Below are positions 1-9,228 of a stretch of DNA of 10,870 nucleotides, piece after piece. The DNA is from JBDHUX01 sp039809405. Its GTDB lineage: Bacteria; Patescibacteriota; Gracilibacteria; Absconditabacterales; Absconditicoccaceae. Positions within the stretch are counted from its first letter, which is position 1, and every line of letters begins with the position of its first letter. Location of the stretch: the NCBI GenBank assembly GCA_039809405.1, contig JBDHUX010000027.1:1-10870 (forward strand). Direction: 5' to 3'. Position numbers and translations under genes: made by a program. Below the pieces are notes generated by a model, which did not search any database, was not told the origin of the DNA, and was given only the letters and a program-made list of their open reading frames with translations.

Positions 1-7
1 AATCTGA

Positions 8-38
8 TTGTTTCTTATTATCTTCATATATTTATAAT
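8..38 (+). promoter_or_regulatory. possible promoter for the 57-1903 gene pair
   Basis: A perfect TATAAT lies at 33-38, 18 bases before the ATG at 57. A TTGTTT at 8-13 could be the -35 box, but the spacer would be 19 bases; TTTCTT at 11-16 gives a 16-base spacer. The predicted transcript would have a leader of roughly a dozen bases. The -35 box is weak, so this is only a candidate. Confidence 0.4.
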
Positions 39-56
39 TTTTATTAGTAACTTATT

Positions 57-515
57 ATGGATACTGGATTGTTCGTACTTATAATCATAGCTTTGGTATT
101 TTGATTTGCTATATGATATGGTTTTTTTTATTATCGCTATGGTGATAAACAGATCGTAGATGACTTGAGGGCTAGACTTTCTGACTATGAACAAAATGTA
201 GATATGAGACAGTCGGATTTAGTAGAGTATGAACAACAAAATCTGATTTTGAAAGAAAAAGTCACTGATTTGCTTATCAAAAATGACGACTTGACTAAGA
301 TAGTTTCTGAATTATATAGATATTACTTCCGCATCAAAGATGGATACGAGAGAGCTAGCCAACTTGCTGAGTTATTGAAGGTTTTTGACAAAGACTTTGA
401 GACCAAGATAAGAACAATGAGTACTACCAGTGATAATATCTGATGACCAAATAATATACCTATATGATCTGATGAGATCAAGACTATCCCAGAGGACCTA
501 CCAAAAAGATTCTAA
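57..515 (+). CDS. membrane-anchored coiled-coil protein, unknown function
   Basis: I do not recognise this 152-aa protein. Read with TGA as glycine, it has an N-terminal hydrophobic helix (about residues 5-26) with little before it, so it is probably an N-terminally anchored single-pass protein. A long charged segment follows (about 30-115), rich in Glu, Asp, Lys, Gln and Leu with coiled-coil-like spacing, including runs such as LSDYEQNVDMRQ and EYEQQNLILKEK. The tail (about 125-152) is Gly/Pro/Asp-rich and probably unstructured. Five in-frame TGA codons occur, including a TGA-TGA pair at 441-446. The start is the first ATG after the TATAAT at 33-38; no Shine-Dalgarno sequence precedes it. 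It ends in TAA 53 bases before the next gene on the same strand, so the two are probably co-transcribed. The topology resembles small membrane-anchored coiled-coil scaffold proteins, but that is shape only. Confidence 0.8.
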
Positions 516-568
516 CCTCTGATATCCAGCTATTATGACAATTATAAATTATATAGACTTACAGTAGG

Positions 569-1903
569 ATGATTATTTTTTTCTACTTACTCATAAATAT
601 ACTTTTTGTATGGGCATTTTATATCATGTGAGTGTGACGACTTTCTATACTGCCTGTGATAGTTTCTGTGTTGATTATTTTCTGATTAAATGATCAATTA
701 TATAAAGATAAGCTAAAAGCTACTGTAGAAACCAATACACTTACATTATCACGAAATCTTATACTGATATGATTTTATTTATTGCTTGTATTTATTGGTA
801 TAAATCTTGCTCAGATATTGATTATTAGCTTATTTTTAAATTTTGCACTTATGATCTCTTCTTACATATTTGAAGAGCATAAACGAAGTCAGGCTTTTTT
901 ATCTGCGATATATGTGACGATTGCTTTTTTTACTATATATAGTATTTATTGTGCTATTATCTATAAAGACCTATTTACTTCTATCAAGATGCTGTGATTG
1001 CTCGGGTCGGTTATACTTGCTATGTGGAGTGTGTATTATTTTATAGTAAGATTATTTGTGAAGATACCAAAAGATGTGTTTGCGCAGTGGCTTATAGTAG
1101 TGAGCCTAAATATAGTATTATTTTTTATGGTGGCATATCTAGAAACAAATATATTAGTATGACTTATACTTTCACAGGTATTTTTACTTGGGATATTTTA
1201 TACCATATATCTTGTAAAAGCTGATAATCCTGATATGTCCAAGAGTGACATAGATCTAAAGCAGATACTTAGATGACATAAGATATGAACAAGAATTACA
1301 AGAAAACCTCGGTGGCAGTTCCAATTACTGGGCACCAAGTTTGATTTGAAAGAATTAGTCTTAATGTTACCAGATTATTTTTACAATTTTCATGTGATTG
1401 CTAGTATAGTTGCTACGATACTATTCTGTGGTTTTTCGATATATTACTGACAAACAGATCAATTTTATATAAGTGATCTTATATATTTCATTATCAATAC
1501 CATCATATATATAGTTATATTTTATATATGCAGAAGACTCGCTATACAAAATAATCTATGGAGGGTATTTGGATTTTTTATGATAAATATATGTTATTTT
1601 GTTATCATATCAAATATTTTTGGTAAGGACACTATAAGTATATTGTTTTGGTGAGTGCTATGGAGTGTGTTAAACAATTTCTTGATGTCATTTTCAGATA
1701 ATTTTTCCAGATATCTGAGTTATGATGATTTTCGTTATCGATTATTTTCAAATTTTTTATGATTAATCATAAATTCATACTTTTTTTTGACTCTAGATAT
1801 AGATATAATAGTAAAGATATGACTACTTATTATAGTAGTGTGAATATGGCTTATGTCAAATACCAAAAACATCAAAATGTATTTCTTAGACCAAGATGGA
1901 TAA
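569..1903 (+). CDS. large polytopic membrane protein, unknown function
   Basis: This 444-aa protein is almost entirely hydrophobic, and I count about 13-14 candidate membrane helices. The first starts at residue 1; the last lies about 20 residues before the C-terminus. One longer polar stretch near the middle (about residues 225-275, containing NPDMSKSDIDLKQ and RITRKPRWQ) separates an N-terminal block of about eight helices from a C-terminal block of about six, so it is probably a soluble loop. A short basic/aromatic tail ends in FLDQDG. The architecture resembles transporters or flippase-like proteins, but I see no family motif. It has about 13 in-frame TGA codons, usually inside helices (IFGL, FIG-type contexts). 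The ATG at 569 directly follows an in-frame TAG at 566-568, so no earlier start is possible in this frame; later starts cannot be excluded. No Shine-Dalgarno sequence is present. It probably forms an operon with the coiled-coil gene before it. Confidence 0.8.
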
Positions 1904-1951
1904 GGTTTTGGTAAGTCATGAAAACTAAAGATTGCATTTACTCGATAGATA

Positions 1952-2353
1952 TTATCCTTGTACGAATTTTACCACCCAGAACATAGAACTAACTATCAAC
2001 CGACTAAATCACATCACAAGCAATGCTATGATAACTCACTTGAGTGCTTTTTTTGCAGTAGCAGTTCATTCCATATCTTTGGAAAAGAGTATCATATAGA
2101 AATAATATATAAGCACTATAAGTGCTATGAAAGCCACGACAGAGAGTGCTACATTAAATGCATACTGGATATATCAGAATACGTTTCACTCATACTTAGA
2201 TAAGTTAAAAACTCCTAGTAACTTATCCCATAATCCATCTTTTTCTGTAACTATATTTCAAAAGTTTTTTATAGGGTCTATATCTTGATTTGTGTTTGTA
2301 GGATCTACCACATCACTATATGGAAATGGATTGTTAAATGTAAGGAGTTTCAT
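1952..2353 (-). CDS. small two-helix membrane protein, TrbC/VirB2-like (tentative)
   Basis: This 133-aa protein starts with a polar segment of about 55 residues (MKLLTFNNPFPYSDVVDPTN and following). Two hydrophobic helices follow, about residues 60-90 (FNVALSVVAFIALIVLIYYF) and about 103-131 (GVIIALLVMGFSRLIVSSM), joined by a short charged loop (FSKDMEGTATAKKALK). A polar head, two helices and a small basic loop is the layout of TrbC/VirB2 pilin-like proteins common in candidate-phyla-radiation genomes. The head here is not an obvious cleavable signal peptide, so the assignment is by shape. Six TGA codons are read as glycine. The gene stands alone on the minus strand, convergent with the polytopic membrane protein (48 bases between stop codons) and divergent from the 542-aa gene. 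It has its own perfect-consensus promoter at 2453-2481 and a leader of about 90 bases. It could equally be an unrelated small membrane protein. Confidence 0.75.
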
Positions 2354-2398
2354 TTTATTTATTTTTATAGATTTATATCAATTATTTTACTACATGGA

Positions 2399-2442
2399 GT
2401 TGATATATGAAGATAGTATGATTTATCCAATCTATCATCAAC
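2399..2442 (-). promoter_or_regulatory. leader hairpin of the pilin-like gene
   Basis: An imperfect inverted repeat lies in the predicted 5' leader of the minus-strand gene at 1952-2353. GTTGAT at 2399-2404 pairs with ATCAAC at 2437-2442, and inside this GATAG (2412-2416) pairs with CTATC (2432-2436). It sits between the promoter (-10 at 2453-2458) and the ATG at 2353. No U-tract follows, so it does not look like a terminator. It may affect RNA stability or translation; that role is inference. Confidence 0.4.
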
Positions 2443-2452
2443 CCACTTCTTT

Positions 2453-2481
2453 ATTATACTCACAATGACCTTATTTGTCAA
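2453..2481 (-). promoter_or_regulatory. consensus promoter of the pilin-like gene
   Basis: On the minus strand, TTGACA (complement of 2476-2481) is followed by exactly 17 bases and then TATAAT (complement of 2453-2458). This is the perfect housekeeping sigma-70-type consensus, pointing at the gene that starts at 2353. Transcription would begin near 2446, giving an untranslated leader of about 93 bases. Confidence 0.8.
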
Positions 2482-2483
2482 AT

Positions 2484-2518
2484 CTATTTACAATATAGTT
2501 TTAAGACTATTTACAATA
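2484..2518 (-). repeat. tandem 12-bp direct repeats next to a -35 box
   Basis: The 12-mer CTATTTACAATA occurs at 2484-2495 and again at 2507-2518, identical, with start points 23 bases apart (about two helical turns). The first copy ends three bases from the -35 box of the minus-strand promoter at 2476-2481, and both lie upstream of it in its direction of transcription. That is the classic place for an activator site or UP-like element. AT-rich sequence makes chance repeats more likely, so the regulatory role is inferred. Confidence 0.5.
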
Positions 2519-2716
2519 CTGATTGTTTTGTATTTTTAAATATTTATACTATGCTATAGCCATGCACTTCAAATAACCGACCATTTTTTGTTTAATAAGT
2601 TAATTTTTATAAAATAAATTTATTGATATTTATTAGCAATATTGATTTATTTACTAGATCAGTTTACCTGTATCTAACTGAGTACAAGCTTATTTATAAC
2701 TATAAAATCCTAAAAG

Positions 2717-4345
2717 ATGGTATCTGACATTGATCAAATTTCTAATAGTAGTGGGTTTAGTTCTCATGAGTTAACTTCTCATTGAAGAGACGAGGATCGT
2801 TCTAGAAGATTTAAATCTAGCATATTTTATATTATACTTGTGATTGTTATAAGTATGGTGATAGTGTTTTCTTGATATGTCATAAATAAAAATCTTTCTA
2901 AAAATCCCTATAGAAAAAATCAGATAATGACCCAAGATAGTTGAGCTAAGTCTTTACCGACACTTGGTGATATATTGCGATGATCCTGATGAAAAGATGA
3001 CTCCCATACTTGATTAGATGATATAAACCTTATTACTTGAGATATAATTGCTTCTTGAAAGGTAATATCTTGAATCATTTTAACTTATACTTGATGATCT
3101 ACCTGAACTATTGATACAATATCTTGATATGATAGGGTTTATCTTGAACACATAAGAGACTTTTTATATTTACTTGACAGAGACCCAAATTTGAAGTGAT
3201 ACTTTGATACTGATAACATGCTACTTAGTGGCCAGGATATGATTGTTACAGATTTAGCAAGTAGTTTACCTTCTACGACATTGAAACTCTATGGGACTGT
3301 TTATCCTCATATCAAAAATTTATATATAATCTGAACAAATAGTAGTGGAGTGTACTATTTCAATACTATAAAACACGATAATGGTATACGATCAATGGAA
3401 CTTGATGGGATAAAGTGAAGTCTAAAACCATGACAAAATACATATTATCTAGTATGAACTGATGGAGTAAAATATTATATAAATTATATAGACTACAAAA
3501 CTTACAATCAAGAAGAGTTTTACCAAAAGCTTGGTAGGATATGCATACTTGATGTATGTACCGATCCGTCCATACAATTAGTTCATAACACAAACGACTG
3601 ATCTTACTTACAACAAAACGGCGATACAGTTATAAAAGTCACCCCAGGACAAGAGATTGTAGTGGCCACAAGATGTGTATGATCTGGTTCTTCCCTTGTA
3701 TCTATAAAAAAGATCTGAGATATATACAAAAAAACTACCAAATGATGCAATTATATTACGAATGGAAATGTAAAACAAGAATTTATTAACTATTTATGAG
3801 AGACGGTTATCAGTCACGATCTTATGCATAAATATCCCACATCTATAAATTGGTGAAATCTATCATATATAGCTGACTTTGAAATTAATGGGGATATAAC
3901 AAATTTGCAGAAGATAGATTACCTTGATTATTATGATATATCTGCTATATCTATATCAAAATGATATCTAGTTACAAAATTATCTTTTGAATTACCAGGA
4001 GATGTTTTTATCAACTATAAACTTTCAAATACTCCTATAATGTCTCTTGGATATACACAAATATTATCATGATCTGATTTCTGATCTGCTTATAAGATAG
4101 CACCAAGATCTTTTGATCGGACCAATAGAGGTATAGTTTACACCATACCATGATCTGATCCAAATATGGCAAGTATACTAAATCAAAAATTATTTCTGAA
4201 TAATCCTGGTAGAGTAGTGATAAGTCCGAACTGCGGACAATCTACATCGCCTACTGATCCAAACGCAAGGTTTGGTGTGTATCCCATTGATGATAAGTAT
4301 GAGATGATATGATTTTTAAATTGTAATATTATAGTTAGAAACTAA
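2717..4345 (+). CDS. single-pass surface protein, unknown function
   Basis: I do not recognise this 542-aa protein. It has a charged N-terminus of about 33 residues (with DEDRSRRFKS just before the membrane), one hydrophobic helix at about 34-56 (IFYIILVIVISMVIVFSGY), and then about 485 polar residues. By the positive-inside rule this bulk lies outside the cell. The stretch after the helix (about 70-140) is rich in Gly, Ser, Thr and Asp and looks like a flexible linker; the rest has the mixed Tyr/Ile/Asn/Gly composition of beta-rich folds. Cysteines appear in several places (CILDVC, TRCVG, KGCNY, PNCGQ, LNCN), so disulfides are possible. About 30 in-frame TGA codons are present, the most in the window. 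The ATG at 2717 has only a weak AAAAG before it. The gene is divergent from the pilin-like gene and followed by the small-RNA candidate. An adhesin or pilus-associated role is possible but unproven. Confidence 0.8.
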
Positions 4346-4395
4346 TTTTTCATATAAATTTTTTTTAAATATAAAAATAGTCTAACAAATCTCCC

Positions 4396-4425
4396 TTGAT
4401 TTTTGATTATTTTTTGTATTATATT
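4396..4425 (+). promoter_or_regulatory. possible promoter of the small-RNA candidate
   Basis: TTGATT at 4396-4401 and TATATT at 4420-4425 are separated by 18 bases. They would start a transcript around 4431-4433, just before the paired region of the small-RNA candidate. The match is moderate and the surrounding DNA is AT-rich. Confidence 0.4.
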
Positions 4426-4430
4426 GCCTT

Positions 4431-4523
4431 GCAACAATTTAATCCCATATAAATTTATGGGTTTAAAAATTGGTTATATAGCACTTAATTTGAGATGCCC
4501 TATCTTGGAGTAAGTGCTTTTTT
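4431..4523 (+). ncRNA. candidate small RNA of two hairpins
   Basis: A non-coding stretch of about 93 bases forms two strong inverted repeats. Hairpin 1 has an outer stem CAATTT (4435-4440) with AAATTG (4467-4472) and an inner stem CCCATA (4444-4449) with TATGGG (4456-4461). Hairpin 2 has AGCACTTA (4480-4487) with TAAGTGCT (4511-4518), an inner GAGAT/ATCTT stem, and six T residues at its end. A promoter-like pair lies just upstream at 4396-4425. This is the layout of an independent small RNA with its own terminator. It does not match any family I can recognise by eye: no SRP Alu/helix-8 signature, and no 6S, tmRNA or riboswitch core that I can place. It could instead be a long 3' end of the preceding gene or an attenuator ahead of secD. 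Confidence 0.5.
4480..4523 (+). terminator. rho-independent terminator
   Basis: There is a perfect 8-bp stem, AGCACTTA/TAAGTGCT. Inside it a second small stem (GAGAT with ATCTT, one G-U pair) brings the arms together. The outer stem runs directly into six T residues (4518-4523). It ends the small-RNA candidate and would also stop read-through from the 542-aa gene upstream. Confidence 0.65.
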
Positions 4524-4666
4524 ATTTTATAATGTACTGTGTGATATAACTTACTATAAATTATAAACACTATTATCTTGTTATTTATATCATTATTTGC
4601 TTGAAAAAAGATATCAAATATGTAGTATAACTTAGAAATCTGATAAACTTTTTCTATTTTTTTATT

Positions 4667-4696
4667 TTGGATAAAAGTATCAATTATTTATATATT
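4667..4696 (+). promoter_or_regulatory. weak promoter candidate for secD
   Basis: TTGGAT at 4667-4672 and TATATT at 4691-4696 are 18 bases apart, ending 16 bases before the secD ATG at 4713. A terminator lies upstream at 4480-4523, so secD needs a start site in 4524-4712, and this is the best pair I see. A TATAAT at 4710-4715 overlaps the start codon and would sit too far downstream to serve unless an inner start is used. Confidence 0.3.
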
Positions 4697-4712
4697 TTTA
4701 CAATATCGTATA

Positions 4713-6395
4713 ATGAGTTTCTTAAAGTCTAAAAACTGGAGATGGCGACTTGTGATCGCTAGTTTAATAGTGATTTTGGTCCCAGCATTTGGTCATTTTA
4801 ATAAGGGTATAGATATAGCTGGATGAGTCCAGTTAGATTATAGGATAGATTTTTCAAAATACCAAGATGCCTATCCAAATCAAGTAGAGTTGCAAAAGAT
4901 GATGACTCAAGCAAAAACTATTATAGAAACTAATATAAGGAAAAGAATTAATTCTTTATGACTCTGAGATGCTGAAGTAAGACCACAGAAAATATGATCT
5001 GATGATTATATAACTGTGAAAATATGAGGTATAACTGACATAGAGAAAGCAAAGGAAGTGATAGGTAAAACTGTAGAGCTTGATTTCATGCTACAAAATC
5101 CCAACTTACATTCGTCATCGTGAAATATTTCTGAAAGAAAAAAAATAGCTGAAGACCTATTGAAAAAAATTCTTGTAGACCCAACCACTATGGAAGCAGA
5201 AACCTCTACTATGTGATCAAATGATATTTACTATACAAAGATCAATAGTGCTACCAGGGAGACTCTTTTTAAGTGACTTATAGATCATATTGATATCATC
5301 AATAATATAGCCACATGAACTATCTATAATGGGCTTATAGATGGTATTTTGCAACAAGCTGGTACATCCAATAACTCTGATGGCACAGTAAACAATGATC
5401 CTATTGAGTGATTTTTTATAGTGAAACTAAATGATAGGAGAGAAATACCAAATACTATAACAACTTCAGCATTAACAGGAAGTACATGATCTGTATCAAA
5501 AAAATATCTATATGATATGGAAGTTGTATTTATAAGAAATACTAACTCTTGGATCCCTGCAAAATCATCTGATGGTGATATACTAAACTGAGCATATTTC
5601 CAATTGGCAACAGTCTCAAGAGATAATATTGGCAAACCAGCAGTTCAAATAGATTTTAATGAGAAGGGGAAAAATATATTTTGTAATATTACAGAGCAAA
5701 ATATAAATAAACAGATGGCCATATTTGTCTGAGGAGTGCTTGTTACCAATCCAAATATCAGTACAAGGATATGTGGTGGTAGTGCGGTTATAAACGGTGA
5801 CTACACACTTGAATCTGCAAAACAACTTGCAGATTGATTAAATGAGTGAGCACTTCCAGCAAAACTTATACTTACTAATGAGAGTCATATAGATCCACTT
5901 CTTTGAGCAAATGCATGGAGATGATCTTGGATGGCTTGAGTGGTCTGACTTGTATTGATATTTTTCTTAATGTTATGGAGATACGGTATAAAGAGAGCAA
6001 TCATATCTCTTACTTCGGTATTGATATTTTTGCTTGTATCTATGGCTATACTTAAATTTTTGTGATACGCACTATCATTATCTGGTATAGCAGCTATACT
6101 ACTAAATATAGGGATGGGAGTGGACGCTAGTATACTTATATTTGAGAGATTAAAAGAAGAAATAAGATCTTGAGAAAATAGGAAAGATGCTATCACCGAA
6201 GCCTATCATAGATCTTGGCCAGCAATTAGAGATGGCCAGATGAGTACACTAGCTATATGATTACTTCTATTTTTGATGTGATCAGATGTATTTCAATGAT
6301 TTGGATTTACAATGGTGTTAAATATAGTTATTATATTATATGTAGCCGTACCTTTGGTGAAAGACATGCTCTATAGATACGATAAAGATAGATAA
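4713..6395 (+). CDS. secD: protein translocase subunit SecD
   Basis: SecD is an RND-type membrane subunit that helps SecYEG/SecA pull exported proteins across the membrane using the proton gradient. This 560-aa protein fits the family in length and order. A first membrane helix (about residues 12-27) is followed by the conserved GGV at 37-39 (family G-G-x-x-L). A large periplasmic-type domain ends in NEGALPAKL at 377-385 (family GALP motif), and a block of five helices (about 400-550) carries GMGVDASILIFER at 467-479, matching the SecD/SecF GMxVDAxxLIFER signature. About 24 TGA codons are read as glycine, including Gly38 of GGV and Gly379 of GALP, which strongly supports the recoding. Nothing like SecF lies beside it or is fused to it, although SecD and SecF are usually adjacent or fused. 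The start ATG follows an AT-rich leader without a Shine-Dalgarno sequence. Confidence 0.93.
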
Positions 6396-6652
6396 ACCAT
6401 ATTATTTTTATATTGAAAATAAATATATGAGGATAATACAAAGCATTTTTTATGAGGCAGATTTGGCTCGATAGTTTTGATATATCTTTATGTTTGTTAT
6501 TCATATTAGTTACTATTTTAATATGGCGTTAATTCATAAACACAGTAAGTCAAAACATAGTGATATAACCATAAATTGGTACAAAATATTAATGATCCAC
6601 AATAAAATAAAAGTTCAAATATCATTCATTTACTAGCTATCGGACTATATTC
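6396..6652. other. spacer between secD and the prenyltransferase gene
   Basis: This stretch of 257 bases has no convincing gene. A pure A/T hairpin (TTATTTT at 6402-6408 with AAAATAA at 6416-6422, loop of seven) just after the secD stop may be a weak 3' end, but no T-tract follows. TTGTTA at 6496-6501 with TTTAAT at 6517-6522 could be nearly promoter-like, but the resulting leader would be over 100 bases. Two tiny open frames here are listed among the rejected items. Confidence 0.4.
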
Positions 6653-7789
6653 ATGTCTTACATAGATTACACTAAGTCTAAGTTAAAAAATCGAGTGTTG
6701 CAGATAGATAGACACATAGATCGTTATCGAGATAATAAAATTAATACTATATTTAACCATAAATGGTTTATCAACAACGATATTATAAATTCTGTTGGTA
6801 AACATATGTTAGATCACATAAGAGAACATAATACTCGTCCGGCTAAGAGACTTAGAGCTTCTTTGTTGTATTACACTTATCAGATGTTTACCAAGGACCC
6901 TGATTACAAAGTTATCCAGTCTATACAGGAGCTATCGATATCTTTGGAACTCATACATACATGATTACTTATACATGATGATTATCAAGATCAAGATGAA
7001 TTAAGGAGATGAGTAGTAACCACACACAAATATTATGAGCAATACGCCAAAGACAACTCTCTTGCCTTGGATCACTCTCATTTTGGCTCTGGTATGGCTA
7101 TAAATGCTTGAGATATAGTACTTACTTTATGATATCAGCAAGTATTGAAGGTAAATATAGACTCTGAAAATAAGATGAAATTACTTGATATACTATTTGA
7201 TGGAATTATCCAAACCGCCTTTGGTCAATCTCTAGACCTTATGCTCGAAGGTATGGAAAGTGTTAATCAGGATACTATCTTGTGAGTACAAAATAGCAAG
7301 ACCGGCATATATACATATCAGACGCCGATACTTATGTGAGCTATCATTACATGAGTAGATGATCGCATCAAGAATATATTATCGAAGTATGCTATCTACT
7401 GTGGTATAGCTTTCCAGATACAGGATGATATATTGGGAGTATTTGGTGATCCGTCGACTACGGGTAAATCAGATTATAATGATATCATCAAGTGAAAAAA
7501 AACACTACTATACCTAAAAACTCTAGAACTTGTATGAGATGAAGATAGGCAGTTTTTTGTAGATCACTACGGTAAGGCTGGTATTACTATAGAACAGTCG
7601 GAGAAAATCAAATCTATTATAATATCTTGTGGTGCATACCAAGCAAATCTAGATCTAGCCGGGAAATATGCGAAGAAAGCTCTCGCTACTATTAAACTTA
7701 TAGAAAATAGTTGAGTATATTACGACATAGATAGTTATCATTATTTTATAGGTATTGCAGAATATATGTGAGCGACTAGAGACAAATAA
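6653..7789 (+). CDS. trans-polyprenyl diphosphate synthase
   Basis: This enzyme lengthens isoprenoid chains by adding isopentenyl diphosphate to an allylic diphosphate in the cytoplasm. The 378-aa protein carries the family's landmarks. RPAKRLRASLL (about 62-72) matches the substrate-binding GK/RxxR region. The first Asp-rich motif is DDYQD at 109-113, followed by QDELRRG. NAGD precedes a hydrophobic helix. GKKT (281-284) is the diphosphate-binding GK(K/R)T, and the second Asp-rich motif is DDILGVFGD at 258-266. The FGD ending is typical of the IdsA-like geranylgeranyl/polyprenyl synthases. Gly281 of GKKT and the Gly of NAGD are written TGA. Chain length cannot be read safely. A likely role is the carrier-lipid chain for cell-wall or glycan assembly. 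Length is near the family norm (about 320-360) with a slightly long N-terminus. No Shine-Dalgarno sequence precedes the ATG. The GH26-like gene follows 67 bases later on the same strand. Confidence 0.92.
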
Positions 7790-7856
7790 AATTACTATAT
7801 CTACAATCAAGTTAAATAATTCAAAATATAAATCTATTTGATATATAAAATTTATT

Positions 7857-9227
7857 ATGAAGTTTACAAAATTATTTACTTTATCAACTATTATCTGGTT
7901 ATTTTTATATATACACACTTATCAGACTGTCGATAGTTATTTTTTTGGTCTAAAGTCTGCTGATAATACTATAACAAATATACAAGATATACAAAATATG
8001 TATGGGATTTACCCACAAGTAGTATCGTATATATTTGAGTGACTACCTACTAGTGCAGCGGCTGTAATAGAAAACTTAGCTAGCAAAATAGGTAAGGATA
8101 TGGTATACCATATAACTATATCACCACAATTAACTCCCAAAGATATAAATAAATGATCTTATGATAATATTTATAATAGCTTTTTTAATCTTGTCAAAAA
8201 ACATGATTTAAAAGTTATATTTCGCACTATGCATGAGATGAATGGTTGACGATACCACCGATCAGGAGATCCTACAGAGTTCAAAAAAGCTCGAAATAGG
8301 ATACGAGATCTATCAAGAAAAGTTTGACTAGATCAAAATAATATACTTTTTGATTTCTCCGTAAATCATGTTGATATGCCAGCAATTGATAACAACCCAT
8401 CTCAAGATGCTGAACTAATCAGTTGTACGCCAGACAAGAAGAGTACCATCGGCTGTTTTAGTTTTGAAGACTATCGACCATGAACATGATCTGTCGACAT
8501 AGTGTGATTTAGTATGTACAATCGAGGTAAATGATGAGATGATAGACTACGACTTACTCCAGATCAGATAGTTTATGACAAAAAATGGGATCTATTAGAT
8601 AGATTATCTTCATACAACAAACCTATCATCATAGATGAAGTTTGAACTACATCTGCAAAATACGACTGATACTATGATAGGCAGACCACTATAGATTCTT
8701 ATTTGCATGATTATATTAGTAAAAATAAGTGGCTTGCGCAATTAAAGAACCTACTTGATAAAGAGGATCGCATCAAGTGAGCTATTTATTTTAATGTAGA
8801 TTATACCAAATGACACAAATATGAATTGAGATGAGAGTCTGATTGGGCAGTACTGGATGTAGACATGAATAAAGTCTATTATGCTATATATCCTCTTATC
8901 TGATGATCAAGTCTTGATAAAGAAGAATTGTGATTCAGCCCTACTACATGAGAAAGTAAATGATACGACTATAGCTCTAATTTAAATGATAGATGACCTA
9001 CCACTTGAGCTATTTATAGCAATACAAAAAAAAAGGTATTAAAAATTCCAAGAGTTATCTCACAAATTTTTACTTGAACACAGAGTTGAGGTATTACTTA
9101 CGTTAGGGATGATAGTACGACGGATGATCTTATGTATAAACATGATGTTATTACAAATGACTTATATAGAAGTCATACTTGACTAGAATTAAATAGACAA
9201 CCATCGTCCAAGGCAGTATTTGACTAA
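7857..9227 (+). CDS. GH26-like glycoside hydrolase (beta-mannanase type), exported
   Basis: This 456-aa protein begins with a basic then hydrophobic N-terminus (MKFTKLFTLSTIIWLFLYIH), which can act as a signal peptide or an anchor. The body resembles family GH26 (clan GH-A, retaining (beta/alpha)8 barrel). RTMHEMNGG at 123-131 matches the acid/base region R-x-x-HEMNG (Glu127). DIVGFSMYNRG matches the later barrel strand 'D.VGFD.Y'. KPIIIDEVGT puts the candidate nucleophile Glu261 on a strand end, and AIYFNVD followed by SDWAVLD matches the last conserved block before the C-terminus. GH26 members mostly cut beta-mannans or mixed-linkage glucans; the substrate here is unknown. About 75 residues follow the catalytic domain without a domain I recognise. 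About 24 TGA codons are glycine, including Gly131 and Gly263 next to both catalytic motifs. It follows the prenyltransferase on the same strand and meets the minus-strand gene with one base between stops. Confidence 0.8.
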
Positions 9228-9228
9228 G

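Noticed and set aside
1958..2203. Plus-strand frame rich in His, Tyr and Cys
   Set aside because: It lies inside the minus-strand pilin-like gene, which has two clear membrane helices and a perfect promoter; the plus frame has an odd composition and no start signals.
5324..6196. Minus-strand open frames opposite secD
   Set aside because: They are antisense to a gene with clear SecD motifs and arise from its codon pattern.
6452..6532. 26-aa open frame with a hydrophobic stretch after secD
   Set aside because: Too short, with no start signal, promoter or family match; such frames are expected by chance in AT-rich DNA.
6490..6636. 48-aa open frame before the prenyltransferase gene
   Set aside because: It ends in TAG unlike every real gene here, contains no TGA glycine codon, and its composition looks non-coding.
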